A stretch of 64,000 nt of DNA from Clostridiales bacterium (GTDB lineage: Bacteria; Bacillota; Clostridia; Oscillospirales; Oscillospiraceae). Shown here in pieces: positions 34,567 to 43,149 of the stretch (position 1 is its first letter; the number at the start of each line of letters is the position of its first letter). Where the stretch lies: assembly GCA_004556205.1 (NCBI GenBank), contig SFIL01000002.1, positions 1-64,000 of the forward strand. The letters run 5' to 3'. The notes under the pieces were generated by a model. The model had not been told where the DNA came from. It was given only the letters and a program-made list of their open reading frames with translations, and did no database searches. The translations under genes and the position numbers were made by a program.

Positions 34567-37101
34567 TTAAGGGATCTCCTCCTCCACGGGAGGATTCGGG
34601 TCAAAGGTGCCGTCCTGCATCTGCTGCCACTGCTCGCGGGTAATCAGGAGCTGGCGCGGCTTCGCACCCTCGAAGGGGCCGACAATGCCGCGCTCCTCCA
34701 TTTCGTCCACAATGCGTGCGGCGCGGGCATAGCCCAGCTTCAGACGGCGCTGGAGCATGGAAACAGATGCCTGTCCCGTCTCCAAAATGACCTCAACGGC
34801 GGCGGGAAGCAGCTCGTCCCCGTCGGAATCGGAGGGCGTTCGTCCGGCGTCAGCAGGAGCACCGCCTTTGCCGCTCTGCTCAGCGCGTTTTTCGATCTGC
34901 TCCATAATTTCTTCGGAGTAGTCGCTTTCCGACTGAGACTTGATTGCGTTGACAACCGCCTGCACCTCATCATCCGAGATAAAGCAGCCCTGCACACGTT
35001 TTGGCTTACCCTGCCCGAGCGGTGCAAAGAGCATATCACCCTTGCCGACGAGCTTCTCTGCGCCCTGCGTATCAAGAATGATGCGCGATTCCATCGAGGA
35101 AGAGACTGCAAATGCGATTCTCGACGGAATGTTCGCTTTCATCAGGCCCGTGATCACATCCGCAGACGGACGCTGCGTGGCAATGACAAGATGAATGCCC
35201 GAGGCGCGACCCATTTGCGCGATGCGGCAGATGGACTCTTCGACCTCCTTTGCCGCCACAAGCATGAGGTCGGCAAGCTCGTCGATCACCACCACAATCT
35301 GCGGCATCGGATCCTGATCGGGATCATTGTGAATCGCCTTATTATAGGACTCGAGATCACGCACGCCCTCCTCGGACATGAGGCGGTAACGGCGCATCAT
35401 CTCCGTAACCGTCCATTGCAGCGCGCCGGCAGCCTTTTTCGGATCAGTCACAACGGGAATCAGCAGGTGCGGAATGCCGTTGTAAACCCCCAACTCAACC
35501 ATCTTGGGATCAACCATAATGAGCTTGACCTCATCGGGCTTCGCCTTATACAAAAGCGAGAGAATCAAGGTGTTCATACATACCGATTTACCCGAGCCGG
35601 TCGTACCGGCAATAAGCATATGCGGCAGCTTGGCAATGTCGCCGACAATGCAGTTGCCGCTGATGTCCTTGCCGACGGCAAAGGAGATCTTTGACTTACT
35701 GTTTTTGAATGCGGCCGAATCAATCACCTCACGGGCATAGACGGTATTGACAGTCTTATTCGGTACCTCGATGCCGACAACGGAGATTTTATCGGGGATC
35801 GCAGAGATGCGAACACCTGTTGCGCCCAGAGACAGAGCAATATCATCTGCAAGATTCGTGATTTTTGACAGCTTCACACCGCGGTCAAGCTCAATCTCGT
35901 AGCGCGTGACGGATGGCCCGCGAATAACATTGACAATGTGCGGCTCGATGCCAAAGCTCTTGAGCGTATCGGCAAGGCGGGTCGTATTTTCGCGCATCTC
36001 GGCGGTCGCGTCGATCATCCCCTGCTTTCTGAGGGTCAGAAGCGAGATAGACGGATAGATATATTCCTGCACGGGCGTTTCCGTGTTCTTTTCGATCTCC
36101 TGCGAGATTTCCGCAGCAGAGGCAGCAGCCTCGCCCTTCTTGAGTTTTTCCGGCTCCGGCTCAGGCTTCTCGTCGGGCATAACAGAAACAGGCACAACGG
36201 GCGCGGGCTTCTTCTCCGGCAAAGGCTCGGGGTCATGCAGCTCGATCTCATCGATCGTCACCTGCTTTGCGGCAGCGTCGATCATCGGAAGCTCCTTCTC
36301 CGCACGCTTCTGCTCCAAAAATTCATCCGGCGACTGCACGCGGCTTCTGCGCTTCGGCTCCTTCTTTTCCTGCAAATCAGGCGGGTCATCGACGGGTATA
36401 TCAATATCCGAAACGGAATGCTTTTTCTCGTAGCGCTCAATGCGCTTATTGGCAACGCGGTTTACCAAGCGCTCGGCAGGATCCTCCTCCGGCACATCCT
36501 CGGGCATTTCCTTCCCCGGAACGCGCGGACGGTTTTTAATTGCGGTAATCAAGCTGCTGAGCGTGATACGCATACAGCTCAAAATCTGCAGGATTAAAAC
36601 AAGGAACAGTGCAATCAGCGCGCCGACTTTCATAATTGCGGCCTCGAGGATTTCCGCGATCATGCCGGGAATCAGACCGCCGCTCGTCCAGTTTTTGCCG
36701 CCCTTGTAAAGCGCGCCGAGCTTAAACGGAACGTCATTGCCCGAAAGAAGCTCGTAAAACACATGAACAATTGCAGAAACTGTCAAAACGAGCGTCAACG
36801 CGGTAAAAACGCGCAGTTTTACGGGCTTACCCCTGCTCGTGAATAAAAGAATCGCCGTATAGACCAGCAAAAACGGCAATATGTACCGCCCGACCTGCCC
36901 AAAAAGGCCGCCGATCAACGCAGCACACGAGGAGATCAGGAACGCATCGGTATTGACATAGCACAGCAGCGCAAAAAGTGCGAGAATGATACAGATGATT
37001 CCCATAATCTCGCGGCGGTTCTGCATCTGCTTTTTCTGCGCGGAAGACATTTTGGACGCCTGCGAAGTGCGCTTTTTTTGGTTTGTCGGTTTGGAAGGCA
37101 C
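34567..37101 (-). CDS. ftsK: DNA translocase FtsK/SpoIIIE (GTG start)
   Basis: This 844-residue protein starts at GTG 37101 after AAAGGAGG. It has four N-terminal membrane helices (about 25-180), a charged linker, then a motor with Walker A IAGTTGSGKSVCMN, IDELADLML (Walker B region) and ATQRPSADVITG. A C-terminal gamma winged-helix follows (KLGYARAARIVDEMEERGIVGP) that reads KOPS-like sites. It pumps chromosomal DNA through the division or sporulation septum. Its place near TepA matches other Firmicutes. FtsK and SpoIIIE cannot be told apart from sequence alone. Confidence 0.95.
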   Translation of the reverse strand: MPSKPTNQKKRTSQASKMSSAQKKQMQNRREIMGIICIILALFALLCYVNTDAFLISSCAALIGGLFGQVGRYILPFLLVYTAILLFTSRGKPVKLRVFTALTLVLTVSAIVHVFYELLSGNDVPFKLGALYKGGKNWTSGGLIPGMIAEILEAAIMKVGALIALFLVLILQILSCMRITLSSLITAIKNRPRVPGKEMPEDVPEEDPAERLVNRVANKRIERYEKKHSVSDIDIPVDDPPDLQEKKEPKRRSRVQSPDEFLEQKRAEKELPMIDAAAKQVTIDEIELHDPEPLPEKKPAPVVPVSVMPDEKPEPEPEKLKKGEAAASAAEISQEIEKNTETPVQEYIYPSISLLTLRKQGMIDATAEMRENTTRLADTLKSFGIEPHIVNVIRGPSVTRYEIELDRGVKLSKITNLADDIALSLGATGVRISAIPDKISVVGIEVPNKTVNTVYAREVIDSAAFKNSKSKISFAVGKDISGNCIVGDIAKLPHMLIAGTTGSGKSVCMNTLILSLLYKAKPDEVKLIMVDPKMVELGVYNGIPHLLIPVVTDPKKAAGALQWTVTEMMRRYRLMSEEGVRDLESYNKAIHNDPDQDPMPQIVVVIDELADLMLVAAKEVEESICRIAQMGRASGIHLVIATQRPSADVITGLMKANIPSRIAFAVSSSMESRIILDTQGAEKLVGKGDMLFAPLGQGKPKRVQGCFISDDEVQAVVNAIKSQSESDYSEEIMEQIEKRAEQSGKGGAPADAGRTPSDSDGDELLPAAVEVILETGQASVSMLQRRLKLGYARAARIVDEMEERGIVGPFEGAKPRQLLITREQWQQMQDGTFDPNPPVEEEIP

Positions 37102-37114
37102 GTTGTTTCCTCCT

Positions 37115-37954
37115 TTACGCGTTGATAAGAGACAGAATCAGTGCAATCGCGGCAGCGTCCCAGCAATAGTAGGCAAACACATTGAGCTTGCCGCGATTGA
37201 GCAAATAGCGGAAATACTGTATGGCGAGATAGCCCGCGACGCCGGAAAAGAGCATTGCACAGAGCATGGGCAGCAGAATACCTGCCGAGAAGCTGCCGAA
37301 GCAAAGGGCGCGGATGAAATAAAACAGGAACGCGGCGATCTCATAGCACAGCGTCAGAAGATATGTCAGCTTCAGACTGTAGGCGGTTGAGAGTCCGCGT
37401 GCCCGCGCAACCGCCATTGAGCTTCCGACGGAGGAAAGTCCGGGGAAAACTGAGAGCATCCGTGCAAAGCCGATGAGCAGGGCGTCGGAAAGCAGGACAG
37501 TTTTTTCGTTCTTTTTTCCGACCCGTCTGCGGCAGCATAAAAAAATGATAAAACCGTTCAGTAAAAACAGCAATGCAACAATGAGCAGACTTGAAATGCG
37601 CTCTGCGGCTGCCGTAAAAAACAGCGAGCATAGCATCGGTACAAGTGCGAAAAAGCCAAGCAGGATGCTTCTGCGGAGCGACTGATTCGGACGCTCTCTG
37701 CGGCGCGGACGTTTTAGTCCGGTCATCCTGAGCAGCTCTCTGCCAAAGCAGACCGTCTCCGAGGAGAAGGAAAGCACAATCGCAGCCATTACGCCGAGAC
37801 AGATCGCAGCGCGGACATAGTAACCGCCGCCCTCTGTCAGGGATGACAGATTAAAAACCCCGCGCAGCACCGCACTGTGTCCGCCGAAGGAGATCGGCAA
37901 AAGCTCAGCCGCACCGCCGAAGATACCGTAAATGATTGCTTCCCAAATCTTCAA
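37115..37954 (-). CDS. Divergent UppP-like (undecaprenyl-diphosphatase family) membrane protein, TTG start
   Basis: This 279-residue protein has about eight membrane helices and the UppP/BacA architecture. The TTG at 37954 has GAGGAG 8 nt upstream. UppP recycles the undecaprenyl carrier by dephosphorylation. The first family motif is degenerate (GGAAELLPISFGGHS against EGLTEFLPISSSGHL), keeping the Glu and His. The second motif, normally PGTSRSG, reads PGLSSVGS and lacks the catalytic Arg. It may be inactive or act differently, perhaps as an accessory of the nearby sporulation or division genes. Confidence 0.75.
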   Translation of the reverse strand: MKIWEAIIYGIFGGAAELLPISFGGHSAVLRGVFNLSSLTEGGGYYVRAAICLGVMAAIVLSFSSETVCFGRELLRMTGLKRPRRRERPNQSLRRSILLGFFALVPMLCSLFFTAAAERISSLLIVALLFLLNGFIIFLCCRRRVGKKNEKTVLLSDALLIGFARMLSVFPGLSSVGSSMAVARARGLSTAYSLKLTYLLTLCYEIAAFLFYFIRALCFGSFSAGILLPMLCAMLFSGVAGYLAIQYFRYLLNRGKLNVFAYYCWDAAAIALILSLINA

Positions 37955-38003
37955 ATTGCAGTCTCCTCTGTCTTTTTTGGGACTTGCAAATCCCGTATGG
38001 GTT

Positions 38004-38012
38004 ATTATAGCA
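38004..38012 (-). promoter_or_regulatory. Extended -10 promoter of the UppP-like gene
   Basis: TGCTATAAT on the minus strand (TATAAT at 38004-38009) lies 44 nt upstream of the TTG start. No good -35 is visible. Confidence 0.5.
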
Positions 38013-38029
38013 CAAGTATTCGGAAATTT

Positions 38030-38725
38030 CTATCCCTTTTGTACATTTCTGCGCTTTGTATTTTTTGAGGCACTGATCATCCGATGCAGAGCGTCCAACG
38101 CGTCGTGCAGGCTGCCGAGACGGTCGATCAAGCCACTCTCGACTGCTTCCCTGCCATAGACGATTGTGCCGACATCCGTCGCAATTTGTCCCGTTGCCAT
38201 CATATACTGCAAAAACTTTTCACGGCTGATTTTCGAATTCGCCGTCACAAAATCCGTGATCTGCTCCTGGATGCGCTGAAAATAGTGATACGTCGCCGGC
38301 GCGCCGACAACGACGCCGCTCATGCGCACGGGATGGATCATCATGCTCGCCGTGGGCGCGATCATGCTCTTTTTTGCGGAAACCGCCAATGGAATGCCGA
38401 TGGAATGTCCGCCGCCGAGAACGAGCGAGACAGTCGGCTTCTTCATGCCGGCAATCAGTTCGGAAATGGCAAGTCCTGCTTCAATATCGCCGCCGACAGT
38501 ATTCAAAAGCAGCAAAAGCCCGTCAATCTCCTCACTCTCCTCAATCGTTGCTAAAAGCGGCAGAACGTGCTCGTATTTTGTCGTTTTCACTGTTTCGGGT
38601 GCGACCTGATGTCCCTCGATCTGACCGATAATGGTCAGCGTGTAAATGCTGCCCCGGTCCGTCCTTGTCAGGCCCGCGCCCAAATCTTCAATGCGTTCAT
38701 TCGCGGTATTTTTCTGCTCCTCCAT
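38030..38725 (-). CDS. tepA: ClpP-like serine protease TepA (translocation-enhancing)
   Basis: This 231-residue protein of the ClpP/crotonase fold has LLLLNTVGGDIEAGLAISELI, the nucleophile serine in GGGHSIGIPLAVSA, and the His region MMIHPVRMSG. The start at MEEQKNTANERIED follows AGGAGG. B. subtilis TepA lies beside spoIIIE and helps secretion or sporulation. The same neighbourhood here supports the name. Confidence 0.88.
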   Translation of the reverse strand: MEEQKNTANERIEDLGAGLTRTDRGSIYTLTIIGQIEGHQVAPETVKTTKYEHVLPLLATIEESEEIDGLLLLLNTVGGDIEAGLAISELIAGMKKPTVSLVLGGGHSIGIPLAVSAKKSMIAPTASMMIHPVRMSGVVVGAPATYHYFQRIQEQITDFVTANSKISREKFLQYMMATGQIATDVGTIVYGREAVESGLIDRLGSLHDALDALHRMISASKNTKRRNVQKG

Positions 38726-38773
38726 TGCTTCCTCCTGTGCGTGTCCCGCGTGCAAACGGGATCGTTTTTCTTG

Positions 38774-38801
38774 ATACTATTCCCGTTTTCGGCTTTCTCA
38801 A
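38774..38801 (-). promoter_or_regulatory. Possible tepA promoter
   Basis: TTGAGA (38796-38801) and TAGTAT (38774-38779) are 16 bp apart on the minus strand, upstream of tepA. Confidence 0.45.
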
Positions 38802-38813
38802 ACAAGGCGGGGG

Positions 38814-38841
38814 TTGCAAATCCCGTTATTTTTGATATAAT
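38814..38841 (+). promoter_or_regulatory. Promoter of the TSCPD-domain gene
   Basis: TTGCAA (38814-38819) and a perfect TATAAT (38836-38841) are 16 bp apart, 28 nt upstream of the start codon. Confidence 0.75.
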
Positions 38842-38869
38842 AAAGAAAAAACAGAAGGAGCAATTCACA

Positions 38870-39118
38870 ATGCACTATGAATACAAAACGCGCGGCGTCT
38901 GCTCGAGCAAGATTCTTTTTGATGTCGAGGATAATATCGTCTCGAATGTCCGCTTTATCGGTGGCTGTAACGGCAATGGGCAGGGCATCTCTCGGTTAGC
39001 GGAAGGTATGCCTGTTGACGAAGTGATTGCCCGCCTGAAGGGTGTCAAATGCGGCATGAAGTCCACCTCCTGCCCTGACCAGCTCGCAACGGCTTTGATC
39101 GAAGCAACGCAGAAATAG
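38870..39118 (+). CDS. TSCPD-domain protein (TIGR03905-like)
   Basis: This 82-residue protein starts at an ATG 8 nt after AGAAGGAG. Longer in-frame extensions have no site. It has GVCSSKILFDVEDNIV, FIGGCNGNGQGISRLAEGM and a TSCPDQLATAL end, a conserved Cys pattern related to the C-terminal zinc-binding region of vitamin B12-dependent ribonucleotide reductase. The role of the free-standing family is unknown. Its TAG stop forms the first bases of a dispersed repeat. Confidence 0.88.
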   Translation: MHYEYKTRGVCSSKILFDVEDNIVSNVRFIGGCNGNGQGISRLAEGMPVDEVIARLKGVKCGMKSTSCPDQLATALIEATQK

Positions 39119-39290
39119 GGAAGCTCTGAATAAATCCGCAAGAGCGGTCAGCGAGGGATTTTGTTCCGAATTGAGGTTTGAGAATCGCAGGAATACTTTG
39201 TGTATTTCAAGATTTTCAAGATTTTCAAACCGAAAAGTTGGGACAAAAGACCTGCTGTCCGCCGCCGCTGATTTGTTCAGAGGTTCCATA
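39116..39290 (+). repeat. MITE-like dispersed repeat, copy 3
   Basis: This 175-bp copy begins TAGGGAAGCTCTGAATAAAT at the stop codon of the TSCPD gene and ends ATTTGTTCAGAGGTTCCATA. It differs from copy 1 by a tandem AAGATTTTC pair in the inner hairpin and by point changes. The remaining DNA to 39411 shows no gene or clear signal. Confidence 0.87.
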
Positions 39291-39411
39291 GAATTCTGAT
39301 GCTTCGCACCGCTGTGCAGCGCTGTTACAACGCTGAATATTTGCTTCACGTTCTCAAAACGGATTTCGTTATCAGATTTATGTCACGGCGCTGTATCAAT
39401 AAACAATAGAA

Positions 39412-39449
39412 ATGCCGCTGTCCCTCCGATTAAGGCGGGACAGCGGCAT
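39412..39449 (-). terminator. Terminator between the TSCPD gene and htpG
   Basis: ATGCCGCTGTCCC (39412-39424) and GGGACAGCGGCAT (39437-39449) make a perfect 13-bp stem with T-rich flanks. It ends the htpG transcript and may act in both directions. Confidence 0.85.
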
Positions 39450-39471
39450 CCTTTATTTCAACAGGAGCTGC

Positions 39472-41385
39472 TTATTTCATCAGTTCACAGACGAGATCCG
39501 TATAAGCGGTCGGGTCCTCGAGCGGAAGGTTTGCCATCAGAAGTCCTTGACAGTACAACAGCTCCGCGTATTTCTTTGCTTTCTCCGCATCGTCCTCCAT
39601 GCTCGCCTTCAGTGCAAGCAAAGCGGGATGCGCAGGATTGACTTCCAGAATTCTGCCGCAATGATAATCGGAATTCGGGTCGAGCGAGCGGAAATACTTC
39701 TCCATTTCAAAGCTCATGCCGCCGTCGGGCACCATCGTGACGGGATGCTCGCCGAGGTCGGACGAGACACGCACCTGTGTGACCTTTTCGCCAAGCGTCT
39801 CCTTGATAAAGTCGAGGCAGGGCTTAAACTCCTCCGCTTTCTCCTCTGCAGCCTTCTTTTCTTCATCGGTAGCGAGATCAAGATCGTCCGTCAGAATGTT
39901 GCGGAACTCATGCTTCTCAAAGGTATGCAGGGTCTGCGGAATAAACTCATCAACCTGCTCCGTCAGAAGCAGGACATCAAAGCCGCGGTCACGCAGCATC
40001 TTCGTCTGCGGGAGCTTGGAAAGCTGTTCTGCGCTGTTGCCCGTTGCAAAATAGATATGCTTCTGCGACTCGGGCATCGCCCCGCAGTATTCCTTAAGCG
40101 TGACGAGCTTGCCCTCCTTGTCCGAGCGGAACTCGACAAGATCCTGCAACAGCTCCTTGTGCATTCCGTAGTCGGAAACCAAGCCGTATTTGAGCTGTCT
40201 GCCGAAAGCGGCATAGAACTTCTCATACTTCTCGCGCTCGTTTTCGAGCAAGCGCAACAGCTCCGCCTTGATTTTCTTTTCCAAATTGGCAGCGATCGTT
40301 TTCAGTTCACGCGTATGCTGTAAAAGCTCACGGCTGATATTGAGACAGAGATCCTGCGTATCGACAACGCCGCGCACGAAGCGGAAATGCTCCGGCAGCA
40401 GATCGGCACAATTCTCCATAATCAGCACGCCCGAGGAATAAAGCTGCAAGCCGTGCTTGAAATCCTTGGTGTAGAAATCATAGGGCGCCTTGCTCGGGAT
40501 ATAAAGCAGCGCCTTATAGGTTACGGCGCCCTCAACGCTGATGTGAATGACACCCGCAGGCGCCTCATAGTCGAAAAACTTCTCGCGGTAGAAGCTCTGA
40601 TACTCTTCCTCGGTGACATCCTTCTTGTTCTTCTGCCAAAGCGGAACCATTGAGTTGAAGGTCTGATCCTCTACGACAGTCTCATACTTCGGTTCCTTCT
40701 GCCCGTCTTTTTCTGCCTTCTCTTCTTCCGGATCTTCCACAGGGCGCTGCTCCTCGACCTCCATCTTGATCGGGTAGCGGATGTAATCGGAGTATTTCTT
40801 GACCAAGCTGCGCAGACGATAGTCGGACAGATAATCGCTGTAGCGTTCGTCGTCGGTATCCGCCTTCAGATAGAGCGTAATCTCGGTGCCGACACTTTCC
40901 CTCTCGCAAGGCGTAATCGTGTAGCCGTCAGCACCGGTGGACTCCCACTTCCACGCCTCGTCCGAGCCGTACTTCTTGGAGACAACCGTAACCTTCTCCG
41001 CTACCATAAACGCGGAATAGAAGCCGACGCCAAACTGACCGATAATATCAATATCGTCCTGCTTTTCCATCTCGGTCTTGAATTGCAGTGAGCCGCTGTG
41101 CGCAATCGTGCCGAGATTCTCTTCCATTTCCTCCTTGCTCATGCCGATGCCGTTATCGGAGACGGTCAAAGTGCGCGCCTCTTTGTCGGCGGCAAGACGG
41201 ATCACAAAATCACTGCGGTTCAGACCCACGTTTTCGTCCGTCAGAGAAAGATACGCCAGCTTATCGATGGCGTCGGAGGCATTGGAGATCAGCTCTCGCA
41301 GAAAGATCTCCTTATGCGTATAAATCGAATTAATCATTAAATCCAACAGTCGCTTGGATTCCGCCTTAAATTGTTTCTTTGCCAT
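39472..41385 (-). CDS. htpG: Molecular chaperone HtpG (Hsp90)
   Basis: This 637-residue Hsp90 starts at MAKKQFKAESKRLLDLMI. The GHKL ATPase domain has ELISNASDAIDKL, TVSDNGIGMSKEE and IGQFGVGFYSAFMV. The middle domain has FVRGVVDTQDLCLNISRELLQ, and the dimerisation domain is near the C-terminus. It refolds client proteins in the cytoplasm. A CIRCE operator overlaps its leader, so HrcA should repress it and heat stress should induce it. In B. subtilis htpG is not a CIRCE gene. Confidence 0.96.
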   Translation of the reverse strand: MAKKQFKAESKRLLDLMINSIYTHKEIFLRELISNASDAIDKLAYLSLTDENVGLNRSDFVIRLAADKEARTLTVSDNGIGMSKEEMEENLGTIAHSGSLQFKTEMEKQDDIDIIGQFGVGFYSAFMVAEKVTVVSKKYGSDEAWKWESTGADGYTITPCERESVGTEITLYLKADTDDERYSDYLSDYRLRSLVKKYSDYIRYPIKMEVEEQRPVEDPEEEKAEKDGQKEPKYETVVEDQTFNSMVPLWQKNKKDVTEEEYQSFYREKFFDYEAPAGVIHISVEGAVTYKALLYIPSKAPYDFYTKDFKHGLQLYSSGVLIMENCADLLPEHFRFVRGVVDTQDLCLNISRELLQHTRELKTIAANLEKKIKAELLRLLENEREKYEKFYAAFGRQLKYGLVSDYGMHKELLQDLVEFRSDKEGKLVTLKEYCGAMPESQKHIYFATGNSAEQLSKLPQTKMLRDRGFDVLLLTEQVDEFIPQTLHTFEKHEFRNILTDDLDLATDEEKKAAEEKAEEFKPCLDFIKETLGEKVTQVRVSSDLGEHPVTMVPDGGMSFEMEKYFRSLDPNSDYHCGRILEVNPAHPALLALKASMEDDAEKAKKYAELLYCQGLLMANLPLEDPTAYTDLVCELMK

Positions 41386-41408
41386 ACTTCTCAGCTTCCT
41401 TTGTAAAA

Positions 41409-41435
41409 TTGGCACTCTTCGTGCCTGAGTGCTAA
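41409..41435 (-). promoter_or_regulatory. CIRCE operator of htpG
   Basis: TTGGCACTC (41409-41417), a 9-bp spacer and GAGTGCTAA (41427-41435) match the CIRCE consensus TTAGCACTC-N9-GAGTGCTAA except for one base. It lies between the promoter and the start codon, where HrcA binds. Confidence 0.95.
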
Positions 41436-41440
41436 ATCCA

Positions 41441-41468
41441 ATTATAGCGCAGTTTTCGATTTTTGCAA
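41441..41468 (-). promoter_or_regulatory. Promoter of htpG
   Basis: TTGCAA (41463-41468) and TATAAT (41441-41446) are 16 bp apart on the minus strand, immediately upstream of the CIRCE element. Confidence 0.8.
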
Positions 41469-41580
41469 GCCCTCGTCACAAATTGTTTACACATTTTGCG
41501 CAAACACCTCTCATATTTCTGTACATTTCAATTCTTCAGCTCCAAAAACATACACATTACACAAAATCATAATGAAATTT

Positions 41581-41670
41581 TGTATACTTTGACGAGTATT
41601 CCTTTCGTGTGTGTGATAAAAAACGGAAGTTTACCATCTTGCAACTTTCCTTTTTCCGCTGTAAACTTAT
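41581..41670 (+). promoter_or_regulatory. Promoter and inverted repeats upstream of the MATE gene
   Basis: TTGCAA (41639-41644) and TAAACT (41662-41667) are 17 bp apart. Around them AAGTTTAC (41627-41634) and GTAAACTT (41661-41668) form an inverted repeat. ATACT/AGTAT (41584-41599) brackets a TTGACG. These could be binding sites of a repressor, but none is identified. Confidence 0.45.
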
Positions 41671-41695
41671 GCGCGGTTAAAAGGAGGAAGGCTCT

Positions 41696-43081
41696 ATGAG
41701 AAAAAGCTCTGTAAAAAACCTGACGATCGGCTCGCCGATGAAACTGATTCTCGGTTTTTTAATCCCTCTGCTCGGCGGTCTGCTCTTTCAGCAGCTATAT
41801 AATATGGTAGATACCCTCGTCGTCGGGCGTTATCTCGGCGTGGATGCGCTGGCGGGCGTCGGTTCGACCGGCTCAATCAATTTTCTTGTTCTCGGTTTCT
41901 GTATCGGCATCTGCAACGGTTTTGTCATTCCCGTGGCGCAGAAATTCGGAGAGGGCGACGAGGACGGTCTGCGCAGATTTGTTGCCAACAGCTTTTGGCT
42001 CTCCGCAGCCTTCGCTGTTGTCATCACAGTCTGCGTCTGCCTGCTCTGTTCGACAATCCTGCATTGGATGGACACGCCTGTTGCAATTTTCGACGAGGCA
42101 CGCAATTATATTTTTGTGATTTTCCTCGGAATTCCCGTAACCATCCTATATAATCTCCTCTCCGGCATCATCCGCTCGCTTGGAGATTCCAAAACACCGA
42201 TCTGCTTCCTGATTCTATCCTCCTTGTTGAATGTTCTGTTCGATATTATTTCCGTAACGGTACTGCATATGGGTGTTGCGGGACCGGCGTGGGCAACAGT
42301 GGTGTCGCAGGCGATCTCGGGCATTCTTTGCCTGCTTATCATGTTCAAACGCTATCCGATACTCCGCCTGTCGCGCGAGGATCTGCGGCCGCGCAAGGCG
42401 CTTCTGCTCCGCCTGTTCTCGATCGGTGTCCCGATGGGACTGCAATACTCGATCACTGCAATCGGCACAATTGTTGTGCAGGCTGCCGTCAACGGTCTTG
42501 CACCTGCTTACATTGCGGCGGTCACGGTCGGCAATAAGATCAGTCAGCTTTTCGCCTGTACCTTTGACGCGATGGGGACAACAATGGCGGTCTACGGCGC
42601 GCAGAACTACGGCGCAATGAAGCTGGAGCGTCTGCATAAGGGTGTCGCCTCCTGCGGCTTGCTTGCCGTGCTATACGCTTTGATCGTTCTGCCGATCTTG
42701 GTCTTCTTCGGCGCAGAGCTTTCCATGCTCTTTATTGATTCGACGGAGCCGCTTGCGACACGGCTGGAAATTGCAAAATACGCAAAAGAGTTTTTAATCT
42801 GTAACAGCGCGTTCTATATTGCGCTTGCGTTCGTCAATATCCTTCGTTTTATGATTCAGGGTCTTTCCTTTACGAAACAGGCAATTTTTGCGGGAATCTT
42901 CGAAATGATCGCACGCTGCATCTGCGGCTTTTGGTTGGCGGAGCTTTGGGGCTATACCGCAATCTGCTTTGCAAATCCGGCCGCGTGGATCCTTGCGGAT
43001 ATTTTCCTCGTACCGGCGTATTTCCACAGTGTGAAAGTATTAATGCAGCGACATAAGCAGTTACAACCCACCGCAGAATAG
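41696..43081 (+). CDS. MATE-family efflux transporter
   Basis: This 461-residue protein has 12 predicted membrane helices in two halves, with LLGGLLFQQLYNMVDTLVVGRYLG at the start of the first bundle and GVPMGLQYSITAIGT of the second. It follows AAAGGAGG. It is a Na+- or H+-coupled exporter of cationic drugs or metabolites, of the DinF/NorM-like bacterial branch. Its ABC-F neighbour starts 68 nt downstream in the same direction. Confidence 0.93.
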   Translation: MRKSSVKNLTIGSPMKLILGFLIPLLGGLLFQQLYNMVDTLVVGRYLGVDALAGVGSTGSINFLVLGFCIGICNGFVIPVAQKFGEGDEDGLRRFVANSFWLSAAFAVVITVCVCLLCSTILHWMDTPVAIFDEARNYIFVIFLGIPVTILYNLLSGIIRSLGDSKTPICFLILSSLLNVLFDIISVTVLHMGVAGPAWATVVSQAISGILCLLIMFKRYPILRLSREDLRPRKALLLRLFSIGVPMGLQYSITAIGTIVVQAAVNGLAPAYIAAVTVGNKISQLFACTFDAMGTTMAVYGAQNYGAMKLERLHKGVASCGLLAVLYALIVLPILVFFGAELSMLFIDSTEPLATRLEIAKYAKEFLICNSAFYIALAFVNILRFMIQGLSFTKQAIFAGIFEMIARCICGFWLAELWGYTAICFANPAAWILADIFLVPAYFHSVKVLMQRHKQLQPTAE

Positions 43082-43149
43082 ATTTCACACTTTATTTCTT
43101 TGAGCTTCTATGGTAAACTAATAAAAAGACGAAAAATGAGGTGAAATGA

